DNA of 64,000 bases from Ctenosaura bakeri (lineage: Eukaryota > Chordata > Lepidosauria > Squamata > Iguanidae). Positions 47,813 to 58,562 of the stretch are shown piece after piece (within the stretch, counting starts at the first letter, position 1; each line of letters begins with the position of its first letter). Where the stretch lies: assembly GCA_948474755.1 (NCBI GenBank), contig CAOLHI010001845.1:186001-250000 (forward strand), given 5' to 3'. The notes beneath the pieces were generated by a model. It saw only the letters and a program-made list of their open reading frames with translations. It made no database searches and was not told the DNA's origin. Position numbers and translations under genes: made by a program.

Positions 47813-50800
47813 AGTCAGCCTTTACCTGGAATCTCAGCCTTCTAGTCTTTCTTGTGTGCTCTTTCTCCACATCTACCTTATCCATCTGGGCTACTTTCTG
47901 GAACTGGCTCCAGTATGCCTGTCAGTTTTTCCTCATCTGTGGCTTACATGCCTCAAAACATCTCCAATGAGTGTAAGACAGTTAATTTTTGAGATTGCCA
48001 CAGCTGCAGTAATTTGAGTGCAAATCAAGCCTGGGGTCAGAGAGGGGAAAGGTCTGATGTTAAGAAAATTATCTGCTTGGTTTTATTTACAAACCCCCAC
48101 CATAAACTCAGCCACAGTTCAGTATAACGTTAATCTAAGACATTGTAAAACTATAGGAATTGATGATAAAATTACAGACAGCTGGAGTTCATAATGAAAT
48201 GCAATAAACTACCAGAAACCAAATCCACACTCCAAGTGAAACACAAATGCTCAAATCAGAGTCTGAACCAATTTACCGATATATTTTCAACTCAGAACCC
48301 TAGCTGCTTTACAGCTATAGGATCAAGAAGCAAAGATACCTGCTTGGGGAAAAAAAATGCAGAGAAGAATAGCTTTGGCTGGCCAATCCTCTGTTCCTGG
48401 TGTTTTTCAAAGCAAACATCAATAGAGGAAATTACTTAGGAAAGATTGATTTTTGTGAATTATTAGAGGATAACGTTTGCCGCAGCAAAATACACAAAAC
48501 AATAACTGGACTTTGAGGGTTCATTGAGCAGGGAAGCAAAGCCAAGGCATTTAGATAATTGCAAAAGATGTGCATTTCAAAAAAAATAAATAAATCAGTA
48601 GAGCTATAGCATGGAAGTCATATTACATAATGGCAAATAAAGCATAAACTGCTTCCCCTATCAAAAACATGGCTTTTTCTGCTTCCAGACTCTGAAGTGA
48701 CACTGCATTTGTATTCCCTCTTATTCCACTTCGAGAGCAAAACTGAAGAAAAAGGTTAACTACTGAAAAGTCTTTACAAAATATGGAAGACAACAAAGGC
48801 TTAATTTAACTAGAAATAGGAAGTATTAGTTTTAATTTATCCCATTGGATCAGTGACAATCCACCAAGACTAGAACCTGCTAGAGCTAGTATCCTTTGCA
48901 TCACAATATTAATTTCTGGTTTGTACATTTGCAGACTTCCTCTTTGTCCCAGACTCACTTTCTGCCTGAATTACTTTCTTCCAGTATTAGTCTTATGTTC
49001 ACCCATTTTTCTAAAATGTTTTCTCTCTTTCTTCCATCACATACACACAAGTAATTTATGAATAAAGCTACTTTATATGTTTCACAAAAAGAGCTTGCTT
49101 TTTCCCCCTGCTACCAGTATGGGACTGGTTGTTGTTCAGCTTCTACTATGTTGATTTAATTACTCTCTTTATGAGTTCCAGTACTATCTCTCACATTTCC
49201 CAAAAGAAGTACAAGTCCCTGGATGTGTCTGAAGCTGCTTCCAGTAATGAGATATTCCAGCTTGTAATATCTCCTGGCTGGTATTAGGTAATATTCCTGG
49301 ACTATGGATTGGCCACTAGACCTTCCCAGGCAGAAAGGGATATAAAAGGTCCCCTCCCTGACACTGCACTGACAGTAACAGTATTCCTGTCTATATTTCT
49401 ATGGTTCTGACTCCTGTACAACTTGTGTGAATAAAAGATTTCAAAAGTTAACTTGGTGACTGGCAAAATTATAAGACTTTTTGAGGAAATTTCTCAAAGC
49501 CTTTTTCCCCCTGTGCAAATACTTTTCTTTTCTGCTAGTGCTGATGATTATGATGATGACAATGAGGACAATGATGAAAAAAGAACTAGTCCTTTCTCCT
49601 TCACATATAGTGTAAAATATTTCATGGTGATTACCATACTTTATATGGTTCTCAAGATACCCTTTCTCATTGAGGATTAGAAAATTTGTTTATATACTGT
49701 AATTTCCATCCCTGCTCTCATATAACTTCAGGTTCCCCTCTGAGTTCTGTCAAAATATAGTCACACTGAATTAACCACATGTTTAGATCTCTCTAATTCA
49801 AGACAAGGAGACCATGATCTGTTCTTAAATTTTGCTGGATTGTGTCCAGGAGCCTTTCACCCAATCTCCCATGAAATTTTGACTGCTAATAACAGCAGTA
49901 GAAGCACTCACACTTAATATGTGTTTTCTTTTCCCAGATTAATGTGTATCTCACCTTTCTTCCCATATGAGACCTCTATATATGGGAAGTTCCCCATTAT
50001 ATGGTGGAAGACGAATATCACATGGTTCCAGTGCTGGCTTGCACTGTGCCATGTGCTCTAATGTGAGTGATGAGGCTACAACAATACACATGTGAGAAGA
50101 ATATAATTGTGCCTTGGAGTAGCAGCTGATAATATCATGTGTTTTTAAATATCTAGCAGTAACTATTTCTGCTACTTTGAAAAAAATGGCAAAGTAAAAA
50201 GCTACTTTTTTAACATGTGTACTTCTAAAAAGAAGAGTATTGAATGATAACTAAATGTTTTTGGTTCTTGTAACTTTATTACTTTAAAAATACTTTTCAA
50301 ACTTTGGGTTTAGATCATTCTTGGAGGGAGAAATATGTGTGAACTAAATACCTATGTGATGTACCACCTCAGATATGTTGTCTGGTTGATGAAGGGAAGG
50401 AGCACTCACATTGATTTTCCACCATACAAAAACTTTTTGTTGAATTTTGTCACAAAATGTTGCCCATTGTTTTATGTTGCCCTTCTTTTGAAATTGTACT
50501 CCCCTGCCCACTGAGAAGGTCTCTCCAGATCTAATTCAAACTTTGCTAAATTGGGCTCTGCAGGATTTGACCTCACAGTGAAACTGCAGAGATTTTACAA
50601 AACCAGTATAGACACCAGAAAAAGAAAATGTCCCTAATGAACACTCACTCTGTGTCCTGATACTGATAAAAACCAAACATGCTAAAATTCTCCTGGGGTG
50701 TATATTAATGTTTCAAAATATATACTTTGAGGGGTGTTGAAAAAGGAGGTATCTAAAACCTCACTCTGCTGTAGGTGGCCAGGGGACTTCCTGACACAGC

Positions 50801-50973
50801 TGCACTCCTCCCACCACTACCAGTGATCAGCTATGAGGGGTTCCTCAGGTTGTTCTTGCTGCCCTTGAGCAACCAATGAATACACATAAGCTATGGAGAT
50901 ATGGAGCTTGTTATTTCTCCCTCTGGTTCAGTTAAAATATATGATATGCAGAGAGTTCCCCAACTGCTGTTCC
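47813..50973. other. Gene-free stretch
   Basis: I find no gene, RNA or clear repeat. A TATAAAAGG sequence at 49341-49349, with an AATAAA at 49430 and a pair of TGATGA-type tracts near 49545-49570, might mark an old LTR, but no terminal repeats were identified. Confidence 0.45.
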
Positions 50974-51919
50974 TGTTAGGGGCACGGGCTGGGCTGGGCC
51001 TGCCGGTGACCCTGAGGCCGCCTCGGAGGTGGCAGCGGATGTGGCGGAGGCCCCAGAGGCCGCCACGGAAGCCGCGGAAGCCGCGGCGGCTGACGGGCCT
51101 TGCCCGGAGGCCGCGGGGGAGGCCACCGTGGCCGACGGGGCCTGCTCGTGCGCCGCGGAGGCTGCCGCGGCCGACGAGCCTTGCCCGGAGGCCGCGAAGG
51201 TCGCTGGGCCTGGCGCTACTTACCGGGAGGCCGCAGGATCGGGTCCCTCGCCGACGGGTGTGGGGGCAGAGGCGGAGGCTGGCTCGCCGGGGAGGGCGGG
51301 TCCCGGGCCTGCTCCAGGGGCTCCGCCCACCCACAGCCCCGATCTGCAGGAGGCCGAAGCTTCCGCCTCTCCTGCCTGTAGCCCCGATCCACGGAAGGCC
51401 GAGGTCTCTGCCCGCGGCCCCGATCCGGAGGAGGCTGACGTCTCCGCCTCGCCTCCTCCTTTCCAGCAGCGACGGCAGGCCAAGGAGGCCGTCCGCCGGT
51501 CCCGGCGGCTGTTGGAGAGGAGGCGACGGGTGGAGAGCTCCCAGCTGTGAGGCACAGCACAGCTGCAAGCCCTCAGCTGTGCGGTTGCACCGGATTGGCC
51601 GGTGCCAGGCTCAGAGGGCTACTTGAGGCAGGCGCCGGGCAGGGAGGGGCACGGAGCAACAACCGTTGGTTTACCGTGGTCCTGCTGTCCGTGCCTGTGT
51701 CCAGCCTCTCCGCCTGCCTTGGTGAAGTAACCAGACTTTTGTTCCTTTGCAGCCTTTTATTTCCTGGGTGATGCAACCCTTTATTTCTGTTAAGACTGTG
51801 CTAAAAGCTCTGCCTGCATTAAGGACAGTTTGCTGTACTTTTTGGTTGCTGGCTGCATTAAAGCTCTGCTCCTCCACCCAGCTCCCCAGCCTCCGCCTGT
51901 CCTCCGTCCGGCACTGACA
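50974..51919 (+). mobile_element. GC-rich solo LTR, copy 2
   Basis: Starts TGTTAGGGGC and ends CGGCACTGACA, flanked by a perfect 5-bp duplication GTTCC (50969-50973, 51920-51924). After the U3 open frame come an ATTGG box (about 51593-51598), the shared GCACGGAGCAACAACCGTTGG block (51649-51669), a GTGAAGTAACC block and ATTAAA (51857-51862). Same family as copies 1 and 3. Confidence 0.92.
50975..51550 (+). CDS. U3-encoded open frame, copy 2 (longest)
   Basis: The frame is open for 191 codons from LTR base 2 to a TGA at 51548-51550. It starts VRGTGWAGPAGDPEAASE, continues as Ala/Glu/Pro-rich repeats (EAAEAAAADGPCPEA and variants), then AGPGPAPGAPPTHSPD, three PDxxxAE-type repeats, and ends with FQQRRQAKEAVRRSRRLLER plus a short Arg-rich tail. 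The C-terminal motif is shared with copy 3. The EAAxRxSRR text recalls the basic region of bZIP proteins, but the invariant Asn is missing and no leucine zipper follows, so I make no functional claim. No in-frame ATG is shared with the other copies, so it is probably the end of a longer element protein. Confidence 0.5.
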   Translation, partial: VRGTGWAGPAGDPEAASEVAADVAEAPEAATEAAEAAAADGPCPEAAGEATVADGACSCAAEAAAADEPCPEAAKVAGPGATYREAAGSGPSPTGVGAEAEAGSPGRAGPGPAPGAPPTHSPDLQEAEASASPACSPDPRKAEVSARGPDPEEADVSASPPPFQQRRQAKEAVRRSRRLLERRRRVESSQL

Positions 51920-51924
51920 GTTCC

Positions 51925-52729
51925 TCCACTCCCGGAGGAAATAGACAGGGAAGAAGCAACAGTTTCTGTCTACCCCATTCTCAGACACTTGGCATAAGTA
52001 AGTTGGTGGAGACTCATGCTTCATCAGCCTACTAGCTGTATTTTGAACAATATGTTCACTAAGTGCAACATTCATATTTGAATGATCCTCCTAAATGTAT
52101 TACAATAGGCTACAATCCACCCACAAACTGGACTCTTGCACATTTAATATTCCCACCTGGTGCCTGTTAGACACAATGTCATGGAACTGTTCGAGATGCA
52201 GTTTGAGAGCTCAGGTGCTCATTGTGTGGATGGCGTGCCTTTAATTTCACTCTAAAGGCAGGTATTTAGAAAGAATAATTTTCACATGAAATTCATCAGT
52301 GCAAGATGTTCTTTAAATATATACAGTCCATTTGTATTCCCACCGCATCCAATTAACTATCAGCTTAACTGACTTTACAAACAATTTAAAAACACACATT
52401 TTGAAATAGCATAAAAAATCAATTTATCATTTACCTAGAACTATGATAGGAACAAGTTAGTCCCTGGGAACTGGAAATGAAAGTGTGCATGTTGTTATGC
52501 TTTAAATAAAGGCTGTATAATGAAAACTGAACAAAGCCTAATGCTTGCTGGTCAAAAAATGGTATAATATATAATATCCAATTGATTTTTCTTTTTTCCT
52601 TTTTTCCTTTTTTTTATTTCCTTTTTTTATTTTAATTTTTTTATTATTATTATTGGAGGATTTTTAAACACAGTTTTCTTTTTTGTTCTAAAATTTTGGA
52701 TTATTTTGAATTTCAGTGACTCAATACAC
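51925..52729. other. Unannotated, T-rich at the right end
   Basis: No gene recognised. A long T/C-rich tract (52585-52655) precedes the L1 element. Confidence 0.5.
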
Positions 52730-52779
52730 AGGGTCTAAAGCAAGCAGACTAGAAAGAAGAGGATCTTTAGATCTACCAT

Positions 52780-54040
52780 TCAATCTTACAAAAATGTCTC
52801 AAAAATATAGAGAAGAGATCCAGTCTTTAAAGGCGCAGTAAAACCAGACGAGCATGAAGATGGTTCAGATGGGAAAATATCTGATGGAAGAATTTAAAAA
52901 CAAAAGAGAAGAGATGAAAGAGATAAAATCATAGATTAGAAAAGTTAGGGATTCTATATTGCAGATGGCTGCAGATATGAAACAGTCCAATGAAAGAACA
53001 TATAATCGGGAACAGAAAACAAAGCATTTGGAGTATAGAACACACTGGATAAAGAATGTAAGCATTATCTTATCAATTTATTATTTATTATATATATTTT
53101 TATCCAGGTTTCTCAAATGGGATGTAAGGTGTCTTAATGGAACAACAGGAAAGGGAGAACCACTTTCATTTCAGAGCCATCCCTGACAAAATTGATGAAA
53201 ATGAATGAATGGTGATGGATCTACCAATTGTGTTGGAGAAGCAAAAGGAAAAGGTAGAGTAGAAAGTGGACTGTGTGTATTGCATTTCTTCACAGACTAC
53301 AAGACAGAGAAATTTACCAAGAGATGTGATTGTATATTTTGTTCATAAGCAGATTAAAGATAAGTTCCACAATGCCACAGAGTTGAATGAAGATTGATGG
53401 AGTTGAGGTGGTTGTATACAAGGAGATACCCAACAGGATTCTAAGTAAGAGAAGGGAGTATGACCTTTTCCACAGCTTATCTGCTTCTGGTGGGGATGTG
53501 GGGATCACGTGAGCAGCCTTTTCCAAGAAGCACTCGCATCCCCTCTGCTCCATCTCCGCAGCAGCTGCCTGCTGACTAGCCGGCAGCATGAGGGCTCCAC
53601 CTCTTCTTTCCACAGAGCAGCTGGGTATTTTCTCAGGCTGTGCTGGGGAAAGAAGTGTGAGGGCTGTATCTCCGGAGGCTCTGCACAGACAGTAAGTGCA
53701 TGTGGGGGCCTGGAGCGATGTGCAATCACGCATCATTTTCGACTAAAAATCGAAAATGATATATTGCATGATCATTGCCTGCTGGCCCTGGCAGCGTTGC
53801 GTGATTTTGAGGATGTCATGTGGAATGCTACTCACAATTGTGCAATGCTCCAGAGTCCCTTTCGCATGACAAATGCAGTGCGAAAAGGGCTTATGTCTTC
53901 CTGGTCAAAAAGTTGAAACAAAATAGGATCTCATTTAAATTGGGAAAATTAGAAGGTATCTGCTTTAATTTCATGCAGAGAAGGTTTCTGGTGATGAATA
54001 CAGTGCAAAAGGGAAAAGACTTCATGTATAAATGAAAGAA
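52780..54040 (+). pseudogene. L1 ORF1 relic
   Basis: Broken frames read KYREEIQSLK, then EEFKNKREEMKEI and RDSILQMAADMKQSNERTYN. This is the Lys/Glu-rich coiled-coil style of L1 ORF1, an RNA-binding chaperone. A 430-bp MITE splits it. I did not find a clear RNA-recognition domain. Confidence 0.5.
53462..53891. mobile_element. Harbinger-like MITE, 430 bp, inside L1
   Basis: Ends GACCTTTTCCACAGC and GTGCGAAAAGGGCT are imperfect inverted repeats, with a perfect TAT duplication (53459-53461, 53892-53894). An internal hairpin ATTTTCGACTAAAAATCGAAAAT lies near 53734-53757. The insertion postdates the L1. Confidence 0.8.
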
Positions 54041-56921
54041 AGTTTTGGAACAGCCAAGAGAGTAGAAACAAGAAGAGGTTCATGAACAAGATAACTACTT
54101 AACTAAGGATTAAAACAGTTCTTCAGATGAAGAAAGAGATGAAACTAAATATGCAATTGGAATGGAATATTCCAAAATGTCTGCCTGATGTGGATATGAG
54201 ATGTATAACATAGAATGTTAAGGAACTGAATATATCCTGAGGGAAAAATAGTTCATTATTTGAAAGAAAAATTGAAGCAAGATATAACATGCCTCCAAGA
54301 AACTTACATAAGAAAGTATAGCAAGTATTTACATTACCCCAAATTAGGCAAGGAATTTATTGCAGCATCATCTAAGAAGAAAAATGGAGTTGTCATCTAT
54401 GTGAACCCAAATTTTTCCCTTGAAATCATATTTTAAGACCAAGAAGAAAGGTATGTGGGGGTTCAGACTCATAATGGTAGAACAAAAATATTAGTAGCAA
54501 GGGTTCATGCTCCTGTAGATTGTAAAAAAAAACTTTTCTATGATAAGCATATAGGAAAACTGGTGAGGGTGTTTGTTTGTTTTTCCCAGTGAGAACTGGC
54601 TGCTTCTCAGAGATGGAATGAAATGTTATCCGCATGTATAGCTAATGCATCTGAAACAAAAAGATCAAGATGAGATAGGGAGAGCTCCCAAACCCTCCAT
54701 CCACCCATAGATAGATACAGATATAGATATATAATTTGGGAGTGGTGGATTCTTGGAGGTTTAAATATGGAAATAGGAAGGATTTTACTTTTTTTCTCAG
54801 AAACACATCAGTCTTTTTTGAGAAATGATATGGTTTTGATTTCAAAAGTATTGGTCATAGTTATAACAAAAATGATCACCTTACCTAAGATTTTTTTCAG
54901 ATAATAATCCCATTAATTTGACTTTGAGAGGGGAAAGAATGAGTGGGAATTGAAGATTAGTTGGAGTCTTTACTTCAAGAAGGAAAAGTTTTAAATATTT
55001 TAGGAAAAAAGTTCATGCAATTTTTTGAAGACTATTTGGATAAATGCACTGATATTGGAATAGTTTTGGATGCTGGTAAGGATTATATGAAAGGGTGTCT
55101 AACCCAACAAAGTTCAGAACTAAAAAAGAAGAGACAAGAGAAAATGCAAGTTTTGGATGAGATAAGGAATAAAAAAGAAGAACTGAAGAAGGACTCCTCA
55201 AATAAACAATAACTGTCAATGATGACAGTAGAGAAGATTGAAAGGAAGCTATGATATACAAGAATTTTGAATTAACCACCAAGCCTAGCAAGTGGCTGGC
55301 ATTTAGACTGAGAAAAGAAAGAGATAAAAAACATATATTGAAGATAGGTAAAGGGAATGAGATAGTCAGTGATAATGCAAATATAAATAGAGAAGTCTTT
55401 CTACCATCACTATACATCACCGTATAAAGAAAAACACAAGCATCATTTAAAAATATGGAAGGATACTTTGAAAAAAGGAGAGCTTCTGGAGATCTCAGAG
55501 GAACATAAACAGATGATGAACACACCTCTTATGGTGTGTGAGACTGTAGAGGGTCTTAAGAAAATAAGTGGGGTAAAGCCACCTGTCCAGATGGATTATT
55601 AGCAGGATATTACAAAATTACTGAATTTGATACTTCAGATGAAGAAGAAACCTGAGACTTAGAGAGAAGCCATGATTGTTTTAATCCCTAAAGAACGGCA
55701 AGACTTGATAATGACTAAGAATTATAGACATATATCATTACCAAACAATGACTATAACTTTTTTGCAACAATTTTGGCAGAAATACCAAAAAGGATTTTA
55801 CAGGAATTTTTTCATAAAGATCAGTCTGTTCTTTTTTCCTGAAAAGACAGGTGAGTAGTAGCACCACATGTATTTTGTATATTTTGGAGTATTTAGAGAA
55901 TCATTATGAGAAATGGGTAGCACTTAAAGTTTTGGATGCTGAAAAAAGCTTTTGATAATCTGAATTGGGACTTTTTGTTTGGAGTCATAGGGAAAACGAG
56001 TTTGGGATCCAGCTTTATTCCATGGTTCAAAGCAATCTATGACATACAGACAGCATGGATTTTGATTAATTCTGAAGTAGCCAAGCTATATGAAATTCAA
56101 AATAGAAAAATGCAAGGATGTCTCCTTGTGCCTTTATTATTTATTTTAGTTCTCAATGTTCTGAATAGAACTATAAGACAAGATGAAAGAAAAAAAAGAC
56201 ACAAGAATAAGAAATGAGGTTTACACATTAAGAGCATTTGTGGATGACTTAGTGCCATTTTTGAAGATATTGTAGGAGAGGCTGAAAGGGTTTGGAAATA
56301 TGGCAAGATTCAAGACAAATAAGCAAAAATATGATACTGACAAAGAATGAGAAAGGAAGAACAAGCACAACTGATAGACGAGTCAGGATTGAAGATTGTG
56401 ATACTGAAATATTTTATTTCTTTTCAATGACAAATATTAATTACATGTTATTGAAAAACAGCTATATTAAAATTTGAAGTGACATTAAGAAAGACTTGCA
56501 GAGATAGACAAAACTTAAGTTATCACTTCTGGCCAGAACTTCTGTGATCAAATGAATGTTCTACCAAAAGTGTTGTTTCTGCTTCTGACTTATACAAGTT
56601 TTGACTAATGATGTTTTATTCAAGCAATGCATTACAAATACATCCAATGACAATGGAAGAAACTTTTGAGTAAAAAATAAATTCTACAAGATGCCAGACA
56701 AAAAAGCATATTGGGATTGCTAGATTTTAAGTTGTACTTTGTTGCATGCTGCCGGCTTTTGTTGAAAAAATGAATATTGTTGGAGAATAAGAGACTGTTG
56801 GAAATAGAAGGGCATGCATTAAAGTTTGGATGGCATGTTTATTTGTGGTATGATAAAGCCAAAGTTAACAAATTTTAATAACCACTGTGTGTGAAAACCT
56901 TTCTTAAGAGTTTGGAACAGA

Positions 56922-57361
56922 GGCCTTTCCACATGTGGGGGGGACGGGTGAAAATGCCCAAAAACGGAGCTTACCAGCAGCCAGGCAAGTCCGTCGCCAC
57001 GCGCAGCAGCACAAGTTCACTGCTCCACAGTCCTCCAGCATTCCAAATGGTGGCTTCCGGTTGGTGGAGGCTCTCCACCAACCAGAGAAGCTCGCCAGCT
57101 GGAAGCCTGCCTCCGGCAGATCTGCAGGCACGCACTTGCACATGTCTGCAAATCTGCTTCTGAGCTGGGCGACGGAGCAACACGGGGTTGCGCGCTCCCT
57201 GGTTTTTAAAAACCTCTGAAATGTGACCCGCTCTGGCCGCTCCTGTGTGGATTGAGGTGTGGAACTACAAAAAGTAGTCCATGCCAGTCCATGCTATAGT
57301 GCAGAAGACCTCCATTGGAGGTCGCTCTGCACCATTTTAAAATGCTAATGTGGAAATGGCC
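56922..57361. mobile_element. Harbinger-like MITE, about 440 bp, inside L1
   Basis: Inverted ends GGCCTTTCCACATG and AATGTGGAAATGGCC enclose GC-richer sequence unlike the surrounding L1. The flanks (AGA and TAA) do not match, so the target duplication has decayed or the border is off by a few bases. Confidence 0.65.
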
Positions 57362-58079
57362 TAAGGTTATGTCCAAAAACACCCTTGTGGATGTCATGAC
57401 AAGACACTTTTTACAGGAAAGAAATATACAGAAGGAAAAATGGTTGCCGTATCAAGATCTTTTAGAAATTGAGTAGGAACAGTATAGAATTAAAACAATG
57501 GAATATTTAATGCCTGAGAGATACAGTTTCCAATGGTTTCCTATAGAAAGATAGTAGAGGAGTACAAGGTAGATAAAAAGCTGCATGATTTTGCATTGAC
57601 AAAATCAGAGTTTGAGATTATGAACATTTGATTGGTAAAATGTAAACTTTCATGAAACTTGAGAGGGAAGATGAACTGGTTAAAGAATATACGATAAAGT
57701 GTGCACAAAATATTGGTTATAACATACAGTTTGAACAGTGGGGGAAATATGGTCCATGGGGATTAAATTTCATAGTCTTCTGATCAAAAAGAGAACTTCT
57801 ATGAGATGATAGTTAGGTGATAGTTGACTGCAGAAAAAAAAAATGCCAGAAATGTGTAACGATGTCTCAAATAGATGTTGGAAATGTGAACAAAAGGGAA
57901 CTTTTTACCGATGTGGCAGACATGTGAAAAAGGCCAAAACAAAAACAAAAACTTGGAATCAAATGCATGTTATGGTGCAGATTATTTTGAAAATTGATGT
58001 GGTCATTAAAACCTGAACTGCATTTGTTGGAACTAGGCTGGAGAAGAAATATTGCAAGACATTAAGATATGTGGACACT

Positions 58080-58562
58080 GTCGGGACCTCCGCGGCCCCA
58101 GACGCAGCACCCGAGGAGGAGGACGATCCGGTCTCCTCGCGAGTAGCGGCGGAGGTCTCCTCGCGAGTAGCGGCGGAGGTCTCCTCGCGAGTAGCGGCGG
58201 AGGTCTCCTCGCGAGTAGCGGCGGAGGCCTCCGGCGCTGGGAACAGCTGCCCGGACGCCGTCGAGGCCACCGCCGCCGCAGAGGAGGCTATGGAGCCACC
58301 TGCCGCTACGGGAGGTCGTCCCGAGCCTGCCTGCCCTGACGCCACTGAAGACACCGACGGAGCCGGCGCTGCGGAAGAGAGTCGCCCGGAGGTCGCTGGG
58401 CTGCCGCTCACCCGCGGGCCCGATCCGGAGGAGCCTGACGGCCTCCCTCCCACGTTCTCGCAGCGGCGGCAGGCCAAGGAGGCTGCCCGTCGCTCCCGCC
58501 GGTTGCTGGAGCGTCAGCGGCAGGCTGAGGGCTTGCAGCTGGCTAAGGACGCTCAGCTGTGA
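58080..58562 (+). CDS. U3-encoded open frame, copy 3
   Basis: The frame is open for 160 codons from LTR base 2 to TGA at 58560-58562, in the same phase as copies 1 and 2. It reads VGTSAAPDAAPEEEDD, then four copies of SSRVAAEV encoded by a 24-bp tandem repeat, an Ala/Glu/Pro-rich middle with RGPDPEEPDG, and the conserved end PPTFSQRRQAKEAARRSRRL followed by LERQRQAEGLQLAKD. Against copy 2 the conserved motif differs at many third positions but few residues. The function is unknown; it is likely the C-terminal part of an element protein. Confidence 0.5.
   Translation, partial: VGTSAAPDAAPEEEDDPVSSRVAAEVSSRVAAEVSSRVAAEVSSRVAAEASGAGNSCPDAVEATAAAEEAMEPPAATGGRPEPACPDATEDTDGAGAAEESRPEVAGLPLTRGPDPEEPDGLPPTFSQRRQAKEAARRSRRLLERQRQAEGLQLAKDAQL
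58131..58226 (+). repeat. In-frame 24-bp tandem repeat, four units
   Basis: Four identical 24-bp units (beginning GTCTCCTCGCGAGTAGCGGC) expand the U3 open frame by an eight-residue repeat without shifting it. The other two LTR copies lack it. Confidence 0.95.

Noticed and set aside
50891..51626. Arg/Pro-rich frames (225 and 241 codons) on both strands of LTR copy 2
   Set aside because: They extend across the LTR edges and are not matched in the other two copies in the same phase, so they look like GC-content artefacts.
55013..55525. 170-codon minus-strand frame in the L1
   Set aside because: It is antisense to the L1 ORF2 relic and reflects the A-rich coding strand of L1.
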